Assembly: GCF_019801015.1 (NCBI RefSeq)
Contig: NZ_JAHVJZ010000007.1
Location: 1 to 64,000 of the forward strand
DNA from: Marinobacter nauticus
Lineage (GTDB): Bacteria > Pseudomonadota > Gammaproteobacteria > Enterobacterales > Shewanellaceae
Reading direction: 5' to 3'
DNA length: 64,000 nt
A program made the position numbers and the translations under genes. The notes beneath the pieces were generated by a model. That model was not told the origin of the DNA. It was given only the letters and a program-made list of their open reading frames with translations, and made no database searches. Position 1 is the first letter of the stretch, and the number at the start of each line of letters is the position of its first letter. Positions 17,372 to 27,944 of the stretch are shown here, piece by piece.

Positions 17372-18916
17372 TTACTCCTCCCGGGTCACCCGAAGCACTT
17401 CCTCCAAGGTGGTTTTCCCGGCGAGGACTTTGGCGCAGCCATCCTGGCGAATGGAGGGGGTGGTTTCGCGAACGTGTTTCTCAATGGCCAGTTCACCGCG
17501 ACCACCGTGGATCAGCTCACGGATGGTGTCGTCCACCACCAGCAACTCGTGAATGCCGGTACGCCCTTTGTAGCCACTGAAATTACAGTGCTCGCAGCCG
17601 TTGGCCTTGTAGATGGTGGGCTGCTCGCCCTGACCCAGTTCCAGCAAGGCGCGCTCACGGGCATTGGGGGTGTAGGGGATCCGGCAGTCCGGACAGATGG
17701 TTCGCACCAGTCGCTGTGCCAGAACGCCCAGCAACGATGAAGAGATCAGGAACGGTTCAATGCCCATATCCTGCAATCGGGTGATGGCGCCGGAAGCCGT
17801 GTTGGTGTGCAGGGTCGACATCACCAGGTGACCAGTCAAGGAGGCCTGAACGGCGATCTGGCCGGTTTCCAGGTCCCGGATCTCCCCCACCATCACCACG
17901 TCAGGGTCCTGACGCAGAATGGCGCGCAATCCACGGGCAAAGGTCATATCGACCTTGGTGTTCACCTGAGTCTGACCGATCCCTTCCAGTTCATATTCAA
18001 TGGGGTCTTCCACGGTCAGGATATTGCGGTCCCGACTGTTGATCTCGGTCAGGCCAGCGTACAGCGTGGTGGATTTACCGGAGCCGGTAGGGCCGGTCAC
18101 CAGCAGAATGCCATGTGGACGACGGATCAGCTTGTTGTAGTGCTCGCGAATGTTGACCGACATGCCCAGTTGCTCCAGGTTGAGCACGGACTGGTTTTTG
18201 TCGAGCAGACGCATTACGACGCGTTCACCACGGGAGCTTGGCATCGTGGAAACCCGCACATCCACCGCACGGCCGCCGATGCGCAGCGAGATACGGCCAT
18301 CCTGAGGAACCCGCTTCTCGGCAATATCCAGCTTGGCCATTACTTTGATACGGGATACCAGCAGTGGCGCGATTTTACGCTGCTGCTTCAACACTTCCTG
18401 CAACACACCATCGATGCGGAAGCGGACCACAAGCTCTTTCTCGTAAGTCTCCACATGGATGTCGGATGCACCCAGCTTGATCGACTCCGACAACAGCGCG
18501 TTGATCAGACGGATGATCGGCGCATCGTCGTCAGCATCGAGCAGGTCTTCGGTTTCCGGCAGTTCATCCGCCAGTGACGCCAGATCGTCGTCTTTGCCGA
18601 TGTCCTCCATCAGCTGCTGCGCTTCAGAGGAGTCCTGCTGATACAGCTCAGTCAGCTTGATGTCGAACGCATTGCTGTCCACGCCATTCAGTGCCAACGG
18701 CATGCCCGCCAGACGGCGGGCTTCCAGCAAGGCTTTGGGGCGGGCACTGGGGCTGTGCCACAGCACCAGTTTGTCCTCATCCGGCACCAGCATGACGCCG
18801 TGGCGACGGGCAAAGGCAAACGGCAACTTGGGCAGACGCCCGGGCTGAACCTCTTCAGCCGCTTCCAGCATCTCCGGCAGTTCAGCCAGGGGGTCCTGGT
18901 GTTCCGCCTCAGTCAT
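17372..18916 (-). CDS. gspE: type II secretion ATPase GspE
   Basis: 514 residues from the ATG at 18916, which overlaps the gspD stop by eight bases; 26 further codons upstream lie in gspD. It is the hexameric cytoplasmic ATPase powering pseudopilus assembly. The Walker A GPTGSGKS is at 275-282, with the Asp box, the GEIRDLETG Walker B/His-box region and the CPDC...CEHC zinc-binding knuckle near 400-440. The N-terminal GspL-binding domain covers about 1-130. Confidence 0.96.
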   Translation of the reverse strand: MTEAEHQDPLAELPEMLEAAEEVQPGRLPKLPFAFARRHGVMLVPDEDKLVLWHSPSARPKALLEARRLAGMPLALNGVDSNAFDIKLTELYQQDSSEAQQLMEDIGKDDDLASLADELPETEDLLDADDDAPIIRLINALLSESIKLGASDIHVETYEKELVVRFRIDGVLQEVLKQQRKIAPLLVSRIKVMAKLDIAEKRVPQDGRISLRIGGRAVDVRVSTMPSSRGERVVMRLLDKNQSVLNLEQLGMSVNIREHYNKLIRRPHGILLVTGPTGSGKSTTLYAGLTEINSRDRNILTVEDPIEYELEGIGQTQVNTKVDMTFARGLRAILRQDPDVVMVGEIRDLETGQIAVQASLTGHLVMSTLHTNTASGAITRLQDMGIEPFLISSSLLGVLAQRLVRTICPDCRIPYTPNARERALLELGQGEQPTIYKANGCEHCNFSGYKGRTGIHELLVVDDTIRELIHGGRGELAIEKHVRETTPSIRQDGCAKVLAGKTTLEEVLRVTREE

Positions 18917-21098
18917 TCTGAGTCTCCTCGGCCTGCTCCGCAGCCGGTTCTTCAGCCGCGTCAGGCGCGCTTTGTTCGCCCTTCTCAGAGCCATCCAGCG
19001 CTTTCTGCATCCACTCGTTCTGATCGCGGATCGGCGTCGCCATGGACTGGCCGCTCTGGTGGCGCATCAGGATGTCGTGGATCTCCGGGCTCATACCGTC
19101 CGGCACCACCCACTCATCCAGCACCGGCACATCGGTGTTCGGCATCAGGTTGATGCCACGCTCGGCCTGCTCAAGCTGCTGCGCCCGGAAGTAGTTGTAC
19201 TTGCGACCGGCAATGCCAGACATGCTCGGGCCATCCCGGATGATGGTGGGCTTGATGAAGATCATCAGGTTACGGGTGGTTTTCTTGGAGCTGGTTGAGC
19301 TGAAAAGGTGACCAATTACCGGGATATCACCCAGCACCGGCACCTTGGACACGCTCTCCTGAACGTCTTCGTTCAGCAGGCCACCCAGCACCACGGTTTC
19401 ACCGGAGTCGGCGAGCACGGTAGTGGTCAGGGTACGCTTACCGAAGGTCACGTCCACCGCCGTACGGCCGTTGACGTTGGAAACCTCTTGTTCAATCTCC
19501 AGCTGAACCGCATTGCCTTCGTTGATCTGCGGGGTCACTTTCAGCTTGATGCCCACCTCTTTCCGCTCAACGGTGGTAAAGGGGTTGTCATTATTGGAGC
19601 CGGAAGTGGAACCGGTGATCACCGGCACTTCGTCACCCACAATAAAGCTGGCTTCCTGATTATCCAGAGTGGTAATGGAGGGGGTCGCCAACACGTTGGA
19701 GTTGGAATCCGCTGCCACCGCCTGAATCAGTGCGCCGAAGTCGCCCATCGCCACACCCCAGGCCATGCCGTTCACTTTGGAAAGCGCTGCAGCCAGTGTG
19801 GTGATGTCACCCTGAACGTCCGGGTTGTCTGTACAGGTCAGGTTGTCGCCGGAGCCGGTACAGGTCTGTGATGCCGGGGTATCCCGGGCATCCCAGATCC
19901 CCGCGCCCACTTCACCGATGGTGGTACCAAAGGTGTTGTACTGGATCAGGCCACCATCGGCAGAAGCCCACTGGACGCCGAAGCCCACTTCGTCACCTTC
20001 GGCAATCTCGACGATGATCGCTTCCACCAGTACCTGCGCACGGCGAATATCCAGCTGCCGAATGACGCTTTCCAGGGTCTGGATCTGATCCGGCTGGGCG
20101 TTGATCACCAGCGCATTGGAGTCCGCGTGCGCCATGATGGTGATTTCGTTGCTGCGACGGCGCTGAGTCTGGGCTCCACCCTCTTCGGTTTGCAGGCTCT
20201 CGGCAAAGCCGGACAGCACTTCCTGCAGGTCTTCCGCTTTGGCGTACTTGAGGTACACCACTTTGGTGTTGCCGGAGTTCTTCATCTCCTGGTCCAGTTC
20301 ACGGACCAGCGCAGCCGCGCGCTGACGGGCACGCTCATCACCGGAGATCACGACCGAGTTGGTCCGCTCATCCGCCACCACTTTAGGGACAGAGCCGGTA
20401 CCGGTCGCCGCCTGTTGACCGCCACCGCGATAAAGGGCATCGATGATGCGCACCATCTCGCCGGCGGAAGCGTATGCCAGACGCACCACTTCCACTTTGG
20501 TGTCACCCTGAAGGTCAACGCGCTTTACGATCTCCACCAGCTTGTTCACCACCGCCGCACGGCCGGTGATCATCAACACGTTGGAGGGGTCGTAGTTCAC
20601 CACGTTACCGCCACCGGCGTTGTTGTTGAGCTGACGCAGCAGCGGCGCCAATTGCTTCGCTTCCACGTTGTAGAGCGGCACGATGCGGGTGACCATCTCA
20701 TCCCCTTCACCGGGGTACTGGTCATCCGCCACGCGAATATTGGAATCCTTAGCGTCCTTGTCCTTCACCACTTTGATGATGTTGGTACCCGGCATCTCCA
20801 CCACGGCGTAGCCATAGACCTGAAGCACGCTGAGGAAGAACTGGTAGTACTGTTCCTCACTGAGCAGGTCATAGCTGCGAACATTGATTTTCCCACGCAC
20901 CGTGGGGTCCACGATGATGGTGCGATTCAGGTTCTTACCAACAATGTTGATGAACTCCTGAATGTCAGTGCCTTTGAAGTTCGCCGCGTATTGGGCTTCA
21001 GCGGCCAGGGCATTTCCCCCAAAGGCGGCCATGCCGGCCAGTAGGCCGGCGGCAATGCTGTTGCGCACCCAGGGCAGTCGACGCTGCATGTTGCTCAT
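18909..21098 (-). CDS. gspD: type II secretion outer-membrane secretin GspD
   Basis: 729 residues. Forms the outer-membrane secretion channel. A signal peptide ends near Ala32; then the N0 domain ([22 protein letters not shown]), three N1-N3 repeats, and the C-terminal secretin core with [14 protein letters not shown] and the [10 protein letters not shown] strand. The C terminus carries an acidic, Ala/Glu-rich tail (about 700-729) after the core, possibly the S-domain region. It follows gspC by 24 bases. Confidence 0.96.
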   Translation of the reverse strand: MSNMQRRLPWVRNSIAAGLLAGMAAFGGNALAAEAQYAANFKGTDIQEFINIVGKNLNRTIIVDPTVRGKINVRSYDLLSEEQYYQFFLSVLQVYGYAVVEMPGTNIIKVVKDKDAKDSNIRVADDQYPGEGDEMVTRIVPLYNVEAKQLAPLLRQLNNNAGGGNVVNYDPSNVLMITGRAAVVNKLVEIVKRVDLQGDTKVEVVRLAYASAGEMVRIIDALYRGGGQQAATGTGSVPKVVADERTNSVVISGDERARQRAAALVRELDQEMKNSGNTKVVYLKYAKAEDLQEVLSGFAESLQTEEGGAQTQRRRSNEITIMAHADSNALVINAQPDQIQTLESVIRQLDIRRAQVLVEAIIVEIAEGDEVGFGVQWASADGGLIQYNTFGTTIGEVGAGIWDARDTPASQTCTGSGDNLTCTDNPDVQGDITTLAAALSKVNGMAWGVAMGDFGALIQAVAADSNSNVLATPSITTLDNQEASFIVGDEVPVITGSTSGSNNDNPFTTVERKEVGIKLKVTPQINEGNAVQLEIEQEVSNVNGRTAVDVTFGKRTLTTTVLADSGETVVLGGLLNEDVQESVSKVPVLGDIPVIGHLFSSTSSKKTTRNLMIFIKPTIIRDGPSMSGIAGRKYNYFRAQQLEQAERGINLMPNTDVPVLDEWVVPDGMSPEIHDILMRHQSGQSMATPIRDQNEWMQKALDGSEKGEQSAPDAAEEPAAEQAEETQND

Positions 21099-21122
21099 TG
21101 TGCTTCCTTCGCCTTGATTCTT

Positions 21123-22052
21123 TTATTGCGTGGGCAGAGCGAACAGGACTTCGGTCAATTGACCTTCCCGCTCAACCATCAGAGATACTTCATCCAGATC
21201 CGCCAGTTGCGACAAGACCTGCATAGATTCCGCCATGTTAGTGAGATCATAGCCATTCATGGACACCGCGAGATCATTGGGTTGTAACCCAGACTGCATG
21301 AACAGCTCGCGGTTTTTGCCCGGATTGAGCCGATAGCCTTTCAGGCCACCGGTTTCACGGTCCCGGACCGGAGAAATCGAGAGGTAATCCTGAAGCTTGC
21401 CGGGATCTTCCAGCATCGCTTCCCGGGCTTCTTCCAACGCTTCCGCAGTGGCAGCGTTGTCGCGCATATCAACCGCTGCCCGGGGCTGCTCGCGCAGGCG
21501 TTGAGTTTCGGAGCTCATTTCACGGGTGTACTCGACGCCATCCAGCATCAGGGTTTCGTAGCGGCCCTGATTCAGGATGATGGCGCGATCGGCATACACT
21601 TCATGAAGGCTGGCGCTGGTGCCCTTAATCTTGTCACCGATGCCATAGGTTTCCTGACTGCCGCCACTTTCAATGATGGCAATACCGCGCTCTTCTACGC
21701 TGCTGGCCACCAGGCCGGTCAGCAGGATACGCAGGGTGGTTTTCGGGGCGTCAGTGATGAGATCGCGTTGAACCGGCTCGGCCGGTTTGGAGGATTCGGT
21801 CGTGGCGTCGGGTTGGCCAAACAGCGACAACCCCAGCAGTCCGTCCAGAGAAGAAGGTTGTGCCGTGCCGCCCTGAGCGGACGGGGTTGGTCGCCACGCT
21901 GGCGCCTTTTGGTCCGGTAACGGAACCAGTTGCCAGGTGATCAGGGCCGCCAGATAAACAGCGTATAGGGCCAAACCCAATGTAAGGGCTTTAGCCAGTG
22001 CCGCCTGGGGCACCTTAGCCAGCATTCGCTGGATCGCGATTGTATAGTCCAT
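21123..22052 (-). CDS. gspC: type II secretion inner-membrane protein GspC
   Basis: 309 residues from the ATG at 22052; a GTG seven codons upstream at 22073 is an alternative, and neither has a strong ribosome site. GspC joins the inner-membrane platform to the secretin. One membrane helix lies near 22-42, then a proline-rich linker, the homology region (LTGLVASSVEERGIAIIESGG...TYGIGDKI) that binds GspD N0, and a C-terminal PDZ domain beginning GLKGYRLNPGKN that helps choose substrates. It is the first gene of a 12-gene leftward operon; the promoter must lie within 22053-22263, where I could not fix it. Confidence 0.93.
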   Translation of the reverse strand: MDYTIAIQRMLAKVPQAALAKALTLGLALYAVYLAALITWQLVPLPDQKAPAWRPTPSAQGGTAQPSSLDGLLGLSLFGQPDATTESSKPAEPVQRDLITDAPKTTLRILLTGLVASSVEERGIAIIESGGSQETYGIGDKIKGTSASLHEVYADRAIILNQGRYETLMLDGVEYTREMSSETQRLREQPRAAVDMRDNAATAEALEEAREAMLEDPGKLQDYLSISPVRDRETGGLKGYRLNPGKNRELFMQSGLQPNDLAVSMNGYDLTNMAESMQVLSQLADLDEVSLMVEREGQLTEVLFALPTQ

Positions 22053-22263
22053 GCGCTCGGAAACTGTGTCCACATGCCGGTCGTCAAAAACCGACCATGT
22101 CCAATAAATGTGCTTGCATCATGCTAACTTAGGCCATTCCCCCCAACAAGCCAAGGAGAGGCAATACAGGGGAAATGGCACAAAACCGGCGATTATGCTA
22201 GCTTGTGCGCCCCCTTTCAGGGCTCCCAAGTGAAACTTGGTTCTTTAAGCGTAGGGGTAAACT

Positions 22264-22671
22264 GTGTCAAAACAATCACCAAATGATTCTTCTGCTGGTG
22301 TTCGTCTCGATAAATGGCTTTGGGCGGCTCGGCTTTATAAGACCCGCGTCCTTGCCCAGGAGATGATCAACGGCGGCAAAGTGCAGGTAAATGGCCAGCG
22401 CTGCAAACCGGGACGCAAAATCGAACCTGGTGCCACCCTGACATTGTGGCAGGGGAATGACGAAAAGGAACTGGTGATTAAGGGGTTATCGGAAAAACGA
22501 CTGAGCGCCCCTTTAGCTCAGGCCCTCTACGAAGAGAGCCAGGAAAGCATTGACCGTCGCACTGAGCGGGCTGAACAGCGTCGACTGATGGCCGACGCCG
22601 ATCACCGAGCCAGCCGGCCGGACAAGAAGCAGCGCCGTGCGCTGCTTCGCTTCAAAAACCAGGATGAGTAA
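22264..22671 (+). CDS. hslR: heat shock protein 15, HslR
   Basis: 135 residues, GTG start at 22264 after TAGGGGTAAACT. Hsp15 binds stalled 50S subunits carrying nascent chains and helps recycle them. An S4 RNA-binding domain covers about residues 13-60 ([21 protein letters not shown]), followed by a basic tail. It is coupled to hslO four bases downstream, as in E. coli. A heat-shock sigma-32 promoter would be expected, but I found no convincing one. Confidence 0.94.
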   Translation: MSKQSPNDSSAGVRLDKWLWAARLYKTRVLAQEMINGGKVQVNGQRCKPGRKIEPGATLTLWQGNDEKELVIKGLSEKRLSAPLAQALYEESQESIDRRTERAEQRRLMADADHRASRPDKKQRRALLRFKNQDE

Positions 22672-22675
22672 GACG

Positions 22676-23536
22676 ATGACTGACAAGCTGTATCGCTACC
22701 TGTTCGATCAAGCCGACGTCCGCGGCGAACTGGTGCAACTGAATGATAGCTACCAACAGATGCTGAACGGCCACGCCTACCCGGCGCCGGTTCAGCGCCT
22801 GCTGGGTGAGATGCTGGCAGCAACCTCCCTGCTGACCGCCATCTTGAAATTTGAGGGTGAGATTGCCGTTCAGATCCAGGGCAATGGCCCGCTGCGTCTG
22901 GCCGTTATCAACGGCACCCACACTCAGGCGCTTCGTGGTGTCGCCCGTTTTGAAGGCGAAATCCCCGATGGCAATCTGCAGCAGATGGTGGGCCAGGGTC
23001 ACCTGGTGATCACCATTACGCCGAAAGAGGGCGAGCGCTACCAGGGTGTGGTGGCACTGACCGAACCGACTCTGGCCGCCTGTCTGGAGCAATACTTTGC
23101 CCAGTCCGAGCAGCTGCGCACCCGCCTGTGGCTGCACGCCAATGGCGAGCATGCTGCCGGTATGCTGCTGCAGGAGATGCCTGCCAGCAACGTGAACGCC
23201 GAGGTGGAGTTTGAACACCTCGAGAGCCTGACTGACACCATCAAGTCCGAAGAGCTGTTTGGCCTTGAGGCAGAAGAGGTGCTGCGTCGCCTGTATCATC
23301 AGGAGTCGGTACAGGTGTTTGAGCCGGCCGAAGTGATTTTCCGCTGCTCCTGTTCCCGCGAGCGCAGCCTGGCTGCACTGAGCAGCATTGAGCGCAGTGA
23401 ACTGGACAGCATCCTCGAAGAGCAGGGCGAAATCGTCATGCACTGCGACTACTGTGGCGCCCACTACCGTTTCGATGGCATCGACATCGCGGCGGGCGTG
23501 CAGGGAGGCTCTGAATCCTCTTCCGCTCAGCACTGA
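22676..23536 (+). CDS. hslO: redox-regulated chaperone Hsp33 (HslO)
   Basis: 286 residues. Hsp33 is a holdase activated by oxidation and unfolding. The ATG at 22676 ([10 protein letters not shown]) matches the E. coli N terminus. The C-terminal zinc and redox switch is intact: the CSCSRER pair and the MHCDYCG pair, that is CXC and CXXC about 30 residues apart. The core [20 protein letters not shown] and [13 protein letters not shown] are conserved. Confidence 0.95.
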   Translation: MTDKLYRYLFDQADVRGELVQLNDSYQQMLNGHAYPAPVQRLLGEMLAATSLLTAILKFEGEIAVQIQGNGPLRLAVINGTHTQALRGVARFEGEIPDGNLQQMVGQGHLVITITPKEGERYQGVVALTEPTLAACLEQYFAQSEQLRTRLWLHANGEHAAGMLLQEMPASNVNAEVEFEHLESLTDTIKSEELFGLEAEEVLRRLYHQESVQVFEPAEVIFRCSCSRERSLAALSSIERSELDSILEEQGEIVMHCDYCGAHYRFDGIDIAAGVQGGSESSSAQH

Positions 23537-23560
23537 GGCAGACGGTAATCACGTTCATTC

Positions 23561-23588
23561 AAAAAGCAGGGCCATGCCCTGCTTTTTT
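23561..23588 (+). terminator. Rho-independent terminator after hslO
   Basis: AAAAAGCAGGGC, loop CAT, GCCCTGC and seven T residues. It separates hslR-hslO from pckA. Confidence 0.9.
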
Positions 23589-23602
23589 TACATCGGATAT
23601 AA

Positions 23603-23618
23603 CGTGATAGCCGTCACA
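23603..23618 (+). promoter_or_regulatory. candidate CRP site upstream of pckA
   Basis: CGTGATAGCCGTCACA fits TGTGA-N6-TCACA in nine of ten defined bases. It lies 101 bases before the pckA start, with a possible TACACT -10 at 23646-23651. Control of PEP carboxykinase by cAMP-CRP is established in E. coli; binding here is inferred. Confidence 0.55.
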
Positions 23619-23718
23619 CCTGTCGCTTAACCCGCCCCACTGAGATACACTTTCTGGCCAATAAAGAGGCGATCCCAATCGCCCGATTTACTCACTAAAA
23701 GGACCGAGGAGTTTATCT

Positions 23719-25248
23719 ATGTCAGTGATCTGGCAAAACCTCACCAGCGCTGAGCTGGTTGAGGCCGCTCTGGCACGCAAGGAAGGCAGCCTTGCAGACA
23801 ATGGCGCGCTGGTTGTGGAAACCGGTATCCGCACCGGCCGTTCCCCCAAGGATCGCTTTATTGTCCAGGAGCCGTCTACCGCCAGTGACATCGAGTGGGG
23901 CAATGTAAACCGCCCCTTTGATGCCGCCAAATTCGATGCGCTCTGGCAACGTGTTGAAGCCCACCTCGATGGCCGGGATCACTTTCTGTCCGAGCTGGAA
24001 GTGGGTGCCGACGATGAGCACTACCTGCCGCTCAGCGTTCGTACCGAAACCGCCTGGCATCAACTCTTCGCCCGCAACCTCTTTATTGTTCCCCAGCAAT
24101 ACAATCGCGCCCACAAGCCGGTATGGCAGATCCTCAATGTCCCCAGCTTTCAATGCGACCCGGAGCGTGACGGCACCCACTCCGACGGTGTGGTGATCAT
24201 CAACTTCGCCCAGCGCAAAGTGCTGCTGGCCGGCATGCGCTATGCCGGTGAGATGAAGAAGTCGATGTTCTCCGTTCAGAACTTCCTGCTGCCGGCCAAA
24301 GGCGTACTGCCGATGCACTGCTCCGCTAACGTGGGCGAAGCCGGCGACACCACTCTGTTCTTCGGCCTCTCCGGTACCGGCAAAACCACCCTGTCTGCCG
24401 ACCCGAAGCGCTTCCTGATCGGCGATGATGAGCATGGCTGGGCGCCCGGCGGTGTGTTTAACATCGAAGGTGGCTGCTACGCCAAGTGCATCGACCTGTC
24501 GCAGAAGAATGAACCGGTGATCTGGGACGCGATCCGCTTCGGCAGCGTGCTGGAAAACGTTGTGCTGAACGAGCAGCGCACGCCGGACTACACCGACAGC
24601 AGTAAAACCCAGAACAGCCGCGCGGCCTACCCGCTTGAGCACATCGGCCAGCGCATCGAAGCCAACCGTGGTGCCGAACCCAGTGCCGTGGTGTTCCTGA
24701 CCTGTGACGTGTCCGGCGTCCTGCCTCCGGTGGCCAAGCTGTCCAAGGAAGCCGCCGCATACCACTTCCTGTCCGGCTACACCGCCAAAGTGGGTTCCAC
24801 CGAGATCGGCTCCAGCGCCGCCATCGAATCCACCTTCTCCACCTGCTTCGGTGCCCCGTTCTTCCCCCGTCCGGCAGGCGTTTACGCCGAGCTGCTGATG
24901 GAACGTATCGAAAAATTCGGCAGCCAGGTTTACCTGGTCAACACCGGCTGGACCGGCGGCCCCTACGGTGAAGGTAAGCGTTTCGACATTCCCACCACTC
25001 GCGCCATCGTCGACGCCATCGTCTCCGGCGAGCTGGCGGACGTGGAAACCGAAGCGCTGCCGATCCTGAACCTGTCCGTACCCAAAGCGATTCCCGGCGT
25101 CGATCCGAAGCTGCTCAATCCGAAGCAGACCTGGTCCGATCCCGCCAAGTACGACGAGTACGCGCATCAGCTGGCCACGGAATTCCAGGCCAACTTTGCC
25201 AAGTACGATGTCTCCGAGGCCATCGTCAAAGCAGGCCCGGGCGCCTGA
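23719..25248 (+). CDS. pckA: phosphoenolpyruvate carboxykinase (ATP)
   Basis: 509 residues. Converts oxaloacetate and ATP into phosphoenolpyruvate, CO2 and ADP, the entry to gluconeogenesis from organic acids. The kinase-1 P-loop [11 protein letters not shown] and kinase-2 [10 protein letters not shown] are present, with the substrate-binding RTGRSPKDR near 40 and the [11 protein letters not shown]-like [12 protein letters not shown] near 415. A GAGGAG Shine-Dalgarno precedes the ATG. The gene is alone between two terminators, with a candidate CRP site upstream. Confidence 0.96.
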   Translation: MSVIWQNLTSAELVEAALARKEGSLADNGALVVETGIRTGRSPKDRFIVQEPSTASDIEWGNVNRPFDAAKFDALWQRVEAHLDGRDHFLSELEVGADDEHYLPLSVRTETAWHQLFARNLFIVPQQYNRAHKPVWQILNVPSFQCDPERDGTHSDGVVIINFAQRKVLLAGMRYAGEMKKSMFSVQNFLLPAKGVLPMHCSANVGEAGDTTLFFGLSGTGKTTLSADPKRFLIGDDEHGWAPGGVFNIEGGCYAKCIDLSQKNEPVIWDAIRFGSVLENVVLNEQRTPDYTDSSKTQNSRAAYPLEHIGQRIEANRGAEPSAVVFLTCDVSGVLPPVAKLSKEAAAYHFLSGYTAKVGSTEIGSSAAIESTFSTCFGAPFFPRPAGVYAELLMERIEKFGSQVYLVNTGWTGGPYGEGKRFDIPTTRAIVDAIVSGELADVETEALPILNLSVPKAIPGVDPKLLNPKQTWSDPAKYDEYAHQLATEFQANFAKYDVSEAIVKAGPGA

Positions 25249-25265
25249 CCGCCGCTTCGGAGATC

Positions 25266-25298
25266 AAAAAAAGCCGCTCACTGAGCGGCTTTTTTTAT
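25266..25298. terminator. bidirectional terminator between pckA and envZ
   Basis: Seven A residues, AGCCGCTCA, loop, TGAGCGGCT and a T-run; symmetrical enough to serve both converging genes. Confidence 0.9.
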
Positions 25299-25309
25299 CG
25301 GGAAACCGG

Positions 25310-26623
25310 TCATTCCACCGCGTCTTTCGGTAAGCGGACCTTGGCCTCCAGCCCACCCTGAGGGCGATTAGCCACGTGGATCTCCCCACCATGGCCATCC
25401 ACAATCCGCTTCACGATGGCCAGGCCCAGTCCTGAACCGGCGCCCCCACGGGCGGTGTCCCCCTGCTGGAAGGGTTGGAACAGTTCGTCCAGCCGCTCAA
25501 GCGGGATCCCGGTGCCATTGTCTTCCACCTTGAACCACACCCAGTTGGCTTCCACACCGGAGCTGAGGCGCAGCCAGCCATTGCCGTAGCGCAAGCCATT
25601 TTCCACCAGGTTGGTGATCACCCGCTTTACCGCCACCGGTTGCAGCTTGATGGCGGGCGTCGGGCCGAGCTGCAGCTCCATCTCCTGACCCCGGACTTCC
25701 TCCTGCTGTGCCACATCCTGAAGCAGGTCATCCACGCTCATCACCTGCAACGCTTCATCCTGATGTCCGCGGATAAAGGCGATGAACTGGTCGATGATGG
25801 CGTTCATGTCGTCGATGTCCGCTTCGATGCCCTCTTTCAGAAAGGCATCCTGTTCGTTCATCATCTCTGCCGAGAGGCGAATGCGGGTCAGCGGTGTCCG
25901 CAGGTCATGGGAAACCCCGGCCAGAAGCAGGTTTCGATCCGCTTCCAGCTCTGCCATGGAGCGGGCCATCTGGTTAAACGCTTTGGTCACTTCCATCACC
26001 TCAGCCGAGCCGGACAGCGGCAACGGCTTGGGGAAACGGCCACGGGACACCTGAAGTGCGGCGCGCTGAAGCCGGCGCAATGGCCGGCTCTGCAAACGGG
26101 CAAACCACCATCCACCCAGCACCGAGAGCGCCCCAATCACCATCAGGTAGATGGTCAGCGGGTTGATTTTGGATTCATCGAATCCGGACAGCGGCACCCG
26201 CAGCCAGATCTGCGGCGCCTGCGGAGGGCGGATCCAGATCTGGTACTGATCCCCCCCGGCGATCCGGACTTCGGCTTCGCCACCCAGGTATTCGCTCATC
26301 TGATCAGAAAGGATGCGGTAATAGGTGGCCTCATTCAGCCCCTGCGCCCGCGCTTCCGGAAGAGAAAACGCGTCCATATGCTGGTCTTCGGAGAGCTTTT
26401 CCCGAATCGCATCCAGCGGCGTCAGGGTATCCAGATCCAGATGAAGATCCCGGAACACCAGCTCCACCTGCCGGGCCAGGAGCTGGTTGATCTGTTGGGT
26501 CGAGGGCTTGATGACGTAAACCGCCACCGAGATGTAGGAGACCAGTTGGTTGATCAGCAAAAGACAGCCGATCAACAACACCGTCTGACCAAAGTTACTG
26601 CGGGGCAGCAGTCGCCAACGCAC
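25310..26623 (-). CDS. envZ: osmosensing histidine kinase EnvZ
   Basis: 437 residues from a GTG at 26623 that overlaps the ompR TAG stop by one base (TAGTG). A further 15 in-frame codons lie within ompR and are unlikely to be used. Two membrane helices at about 13-36 and 156-174 flank a periplasmic sensor, then come HAMP, the H-box [15 protein letters not shown] with His239, and the ATPase domain with [13 protein letters not shown] and [13 protein letters not shown]. The H-box and catalytic core are nearly identical to E. coli EnvZ. It would phosphorylate OmpR and control porin and other envelope genes. Confidence 0.94.
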   Translation of the reverse strand: MRWRLLPRSNFGQTVLLIGCLLLINQLVSYISVAVYVIKPSTQQINQLLARQVELVFRDLHLDLDTLTPLDAIREKLSEDQHMDAFSLPEARAQGLNEATYYRILSDQMSEYLGGEAEVRIAGGDQYQIWIRPPQAPQIWLRVPLSGFDESKINPLTIYLMVIGALSVLGGWWFARLQSRPLRRLQRAALQVSRGRFPKPLPLSGSAEVMEVTKAFNQMARSMAELEADRNLLLAGVSHDLRTPLTRIRLSAEMMNEQDAFLKEGIEADIDDMNAIIDQFIAFIRGHQDEALQVMSVDDLLQDVAQQEEVRGQEMELQLGPTPAIKLQPVAVKRVITNLVENGLRYGNGWLRLSSGVEANWVWFKVEDNGTGIPLERLDELFQPFQQGDTARGGAGSGLGLAIVKRIVDGHGGEIHVANRPQGGLEAKVRLPKDAVE

Positions 26624-27345
26624 TATCGCGTACTGCCGTCCGGAACAAAGACGTAGCCCAGTCCCCACACGGTCTGGATGTAGCGCGGGCTGGAGGGGTC
26701 TTCCTCGATAAGGCGGCGCAGGCGGGATACCTGAACGTCAATGGAGCGCTCCAGCGCACTGTAATCCCGGCCTCGGGCCTGATTCATCAGTTTATCGCGG
26801 CTCATCGGTTCACGGGGGTTGCTGACCAGCACTTTCAACACCGCAAACTCTCCGGAAGTGAGCGCCACCGGTTCGTCGCCCTTAAACATCTCCCGGGTCG
26901 CCAGGTTCAGGCGGTACTGGCCAAACAGCACTTCGGTCTCTTCCTGGGTCGGCGCGCCAGGCACCTCGTTAGGACGACGACGCAGTACCGCTTTGATGCG
27001 GGCCAGCAACTCACGGGGGTTAAACGGCTTGGGCAGATAGTCATCCGCTCCCAGCTCAAGGCCGATGATCCGATCCACTTCGTCGCCCTTGGCGGTCAAC
27101 ATCACAATGGGGATCTCGTTCCCCTTCTGACGCAAGCGGCGACAGATGGAGAGGCCATCCTCGCCCGGCAGCATCAGATCCAAAACCAGAAGGTGGAAGT
27201 TCTCCCTTTCCAGGTGGCGATCCATCTGCTCAGAGTCTGCGGCCGAGCGGACCTGAAATCCCTGCTCCACCAGATAGCGCTCCAGCAAGTTACGCAATCG
27301 CATGTCGTCATCCACGACCAGGACCTTTGTGGTCTCCTGATTCAT
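26623..27345 (-). CDS. ompR: response regulator OmpR
   Basis: 240 residues from the ATG at 27345, preceded by GGGGAAAGGG. The receiver domain has the acidic pair at Asp12-Asp13, the phosphoacceptor Asp56 in [12 protein letters not shown], and the Thr and Lys switch residues ([17 protein letters not shown]). A winged-helix DNA-binding domain follows ([26 protein letters not shown]). Co-transcribed with envZ. Confidence 0.95.
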   Translation of the reverse strand: MNQETTKVLVVDDDMRLRNLLERYLVEQGFQVRSAADSEQMDRHLERENFHLLVLDLMLPGEDGLSICRRLRQKGNEIPIVMLTAKGDEVDRIIGLELGADDYLPKPFNPRELLARIKAVLRRRPNEVPGAPTQEETEVLFGQYRLNLATREMFKGDEPVALTSGEFAVLKVLVSNPREPMSRDKLMNQARGRDYSALERSIDVQVSRLRRLIEEDPSSPRYIQTVWGLGYVFVPDGSTR

Positions 27346-27356
27346 CCCTTTCCCCC

Positions 27357-27842
27357 TCAATCCTCGAACGCTTTGTATCGTATCTGATTAATATAAAACA
27401 CTTGTTCGCCGTTGGGTGTACGAACCATCACTTCATCATCCACCGCTTTGCCCAACAGCGCCCGGGCCAGAGGAGAATCGATGCTGACCTTCCCCTCTTT
27501 CACATTGAACTCATCCGGACCAACGAGGCGATACCGCTTTTTGTCGCCGTCGTCGTTTTCAAGTTCCACCCAGGCACCAAAATACACTTTGCCTTCCTGA
27601 CGGCGATCCGGTTCCACCACCCGTAGCACTTCCATCCGTTTGGACAGAAAGCGAACCCGGCGATCGATCTCACGCAGCCGCTTCTTGCCGTAGATGTACT
27701 CAGCGTTCTCACTGCGATCGCCCAGCGCGGCCGCGTCGGACACTGCCTGAGTCACCTGGGGGCGCTCCTCCTTCCACAGATATTTCAGTTCCGCTTCCAG
27801 CGCGTTCCAACCTTCCTTGGTGATCAGGTCTGCCTTTTTCAT
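27357..27842 (-). CDS. greB: transcription elongation factor GreB
   Basis: 161 residues. Rescues arrested RNA polymerase by stimulating transcript cleavage from the secondary channel. The N-terminal coiled coil carries the tip acidic residues (DRSENAEYIYGKKRLREIDRR), with the C-terminal FKBP-like domain (SIDSPLARALLGKAVDDEVMV). It ends 11 bases before the ompR start, so it may be co-transcribed with ompR-envZ, and it is divergent from tex as in E. coli. Confidence 0.95.
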   Translation of the reverse strand: MKKADLITKEGWNALEAELKYLWKEERPQVTQAVSDAAALGDRSENAEYIYGKKRLREIDRRVRFLSKRMEVLRVVEPDRRQEGKVYFGAWVELENDDGDKKRYRLVGPDEFNVKEGKVSIDSPLARALLGKAVDDEVMVRTPNGEQVFYINQIRYKAFED

Positions 27843-27944
27843 TGGTACAAAATCCGTTAAAAATCACTGCGGCCCCTGTGCTAAGGTGACCGTCATTTTT
27901 CCGTTTGTATCCCGCCAGCGCGGGTGAACGCAAGTATTGACGCT

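Noticed and set aside
22227-22246. Hairpin CCAAG-TGAAA-CTTGG before hslR as a terminator
   Set aside because: Five-base stem, and no gene upstream on the same strand needs ending there.
22074-22263. A sigma-32 heat-shock promoter for hslR
   Set aside because: CTTGCAT at 22113 and CCAT at 22134 have poor -10 match and a short spacer; not convincing.
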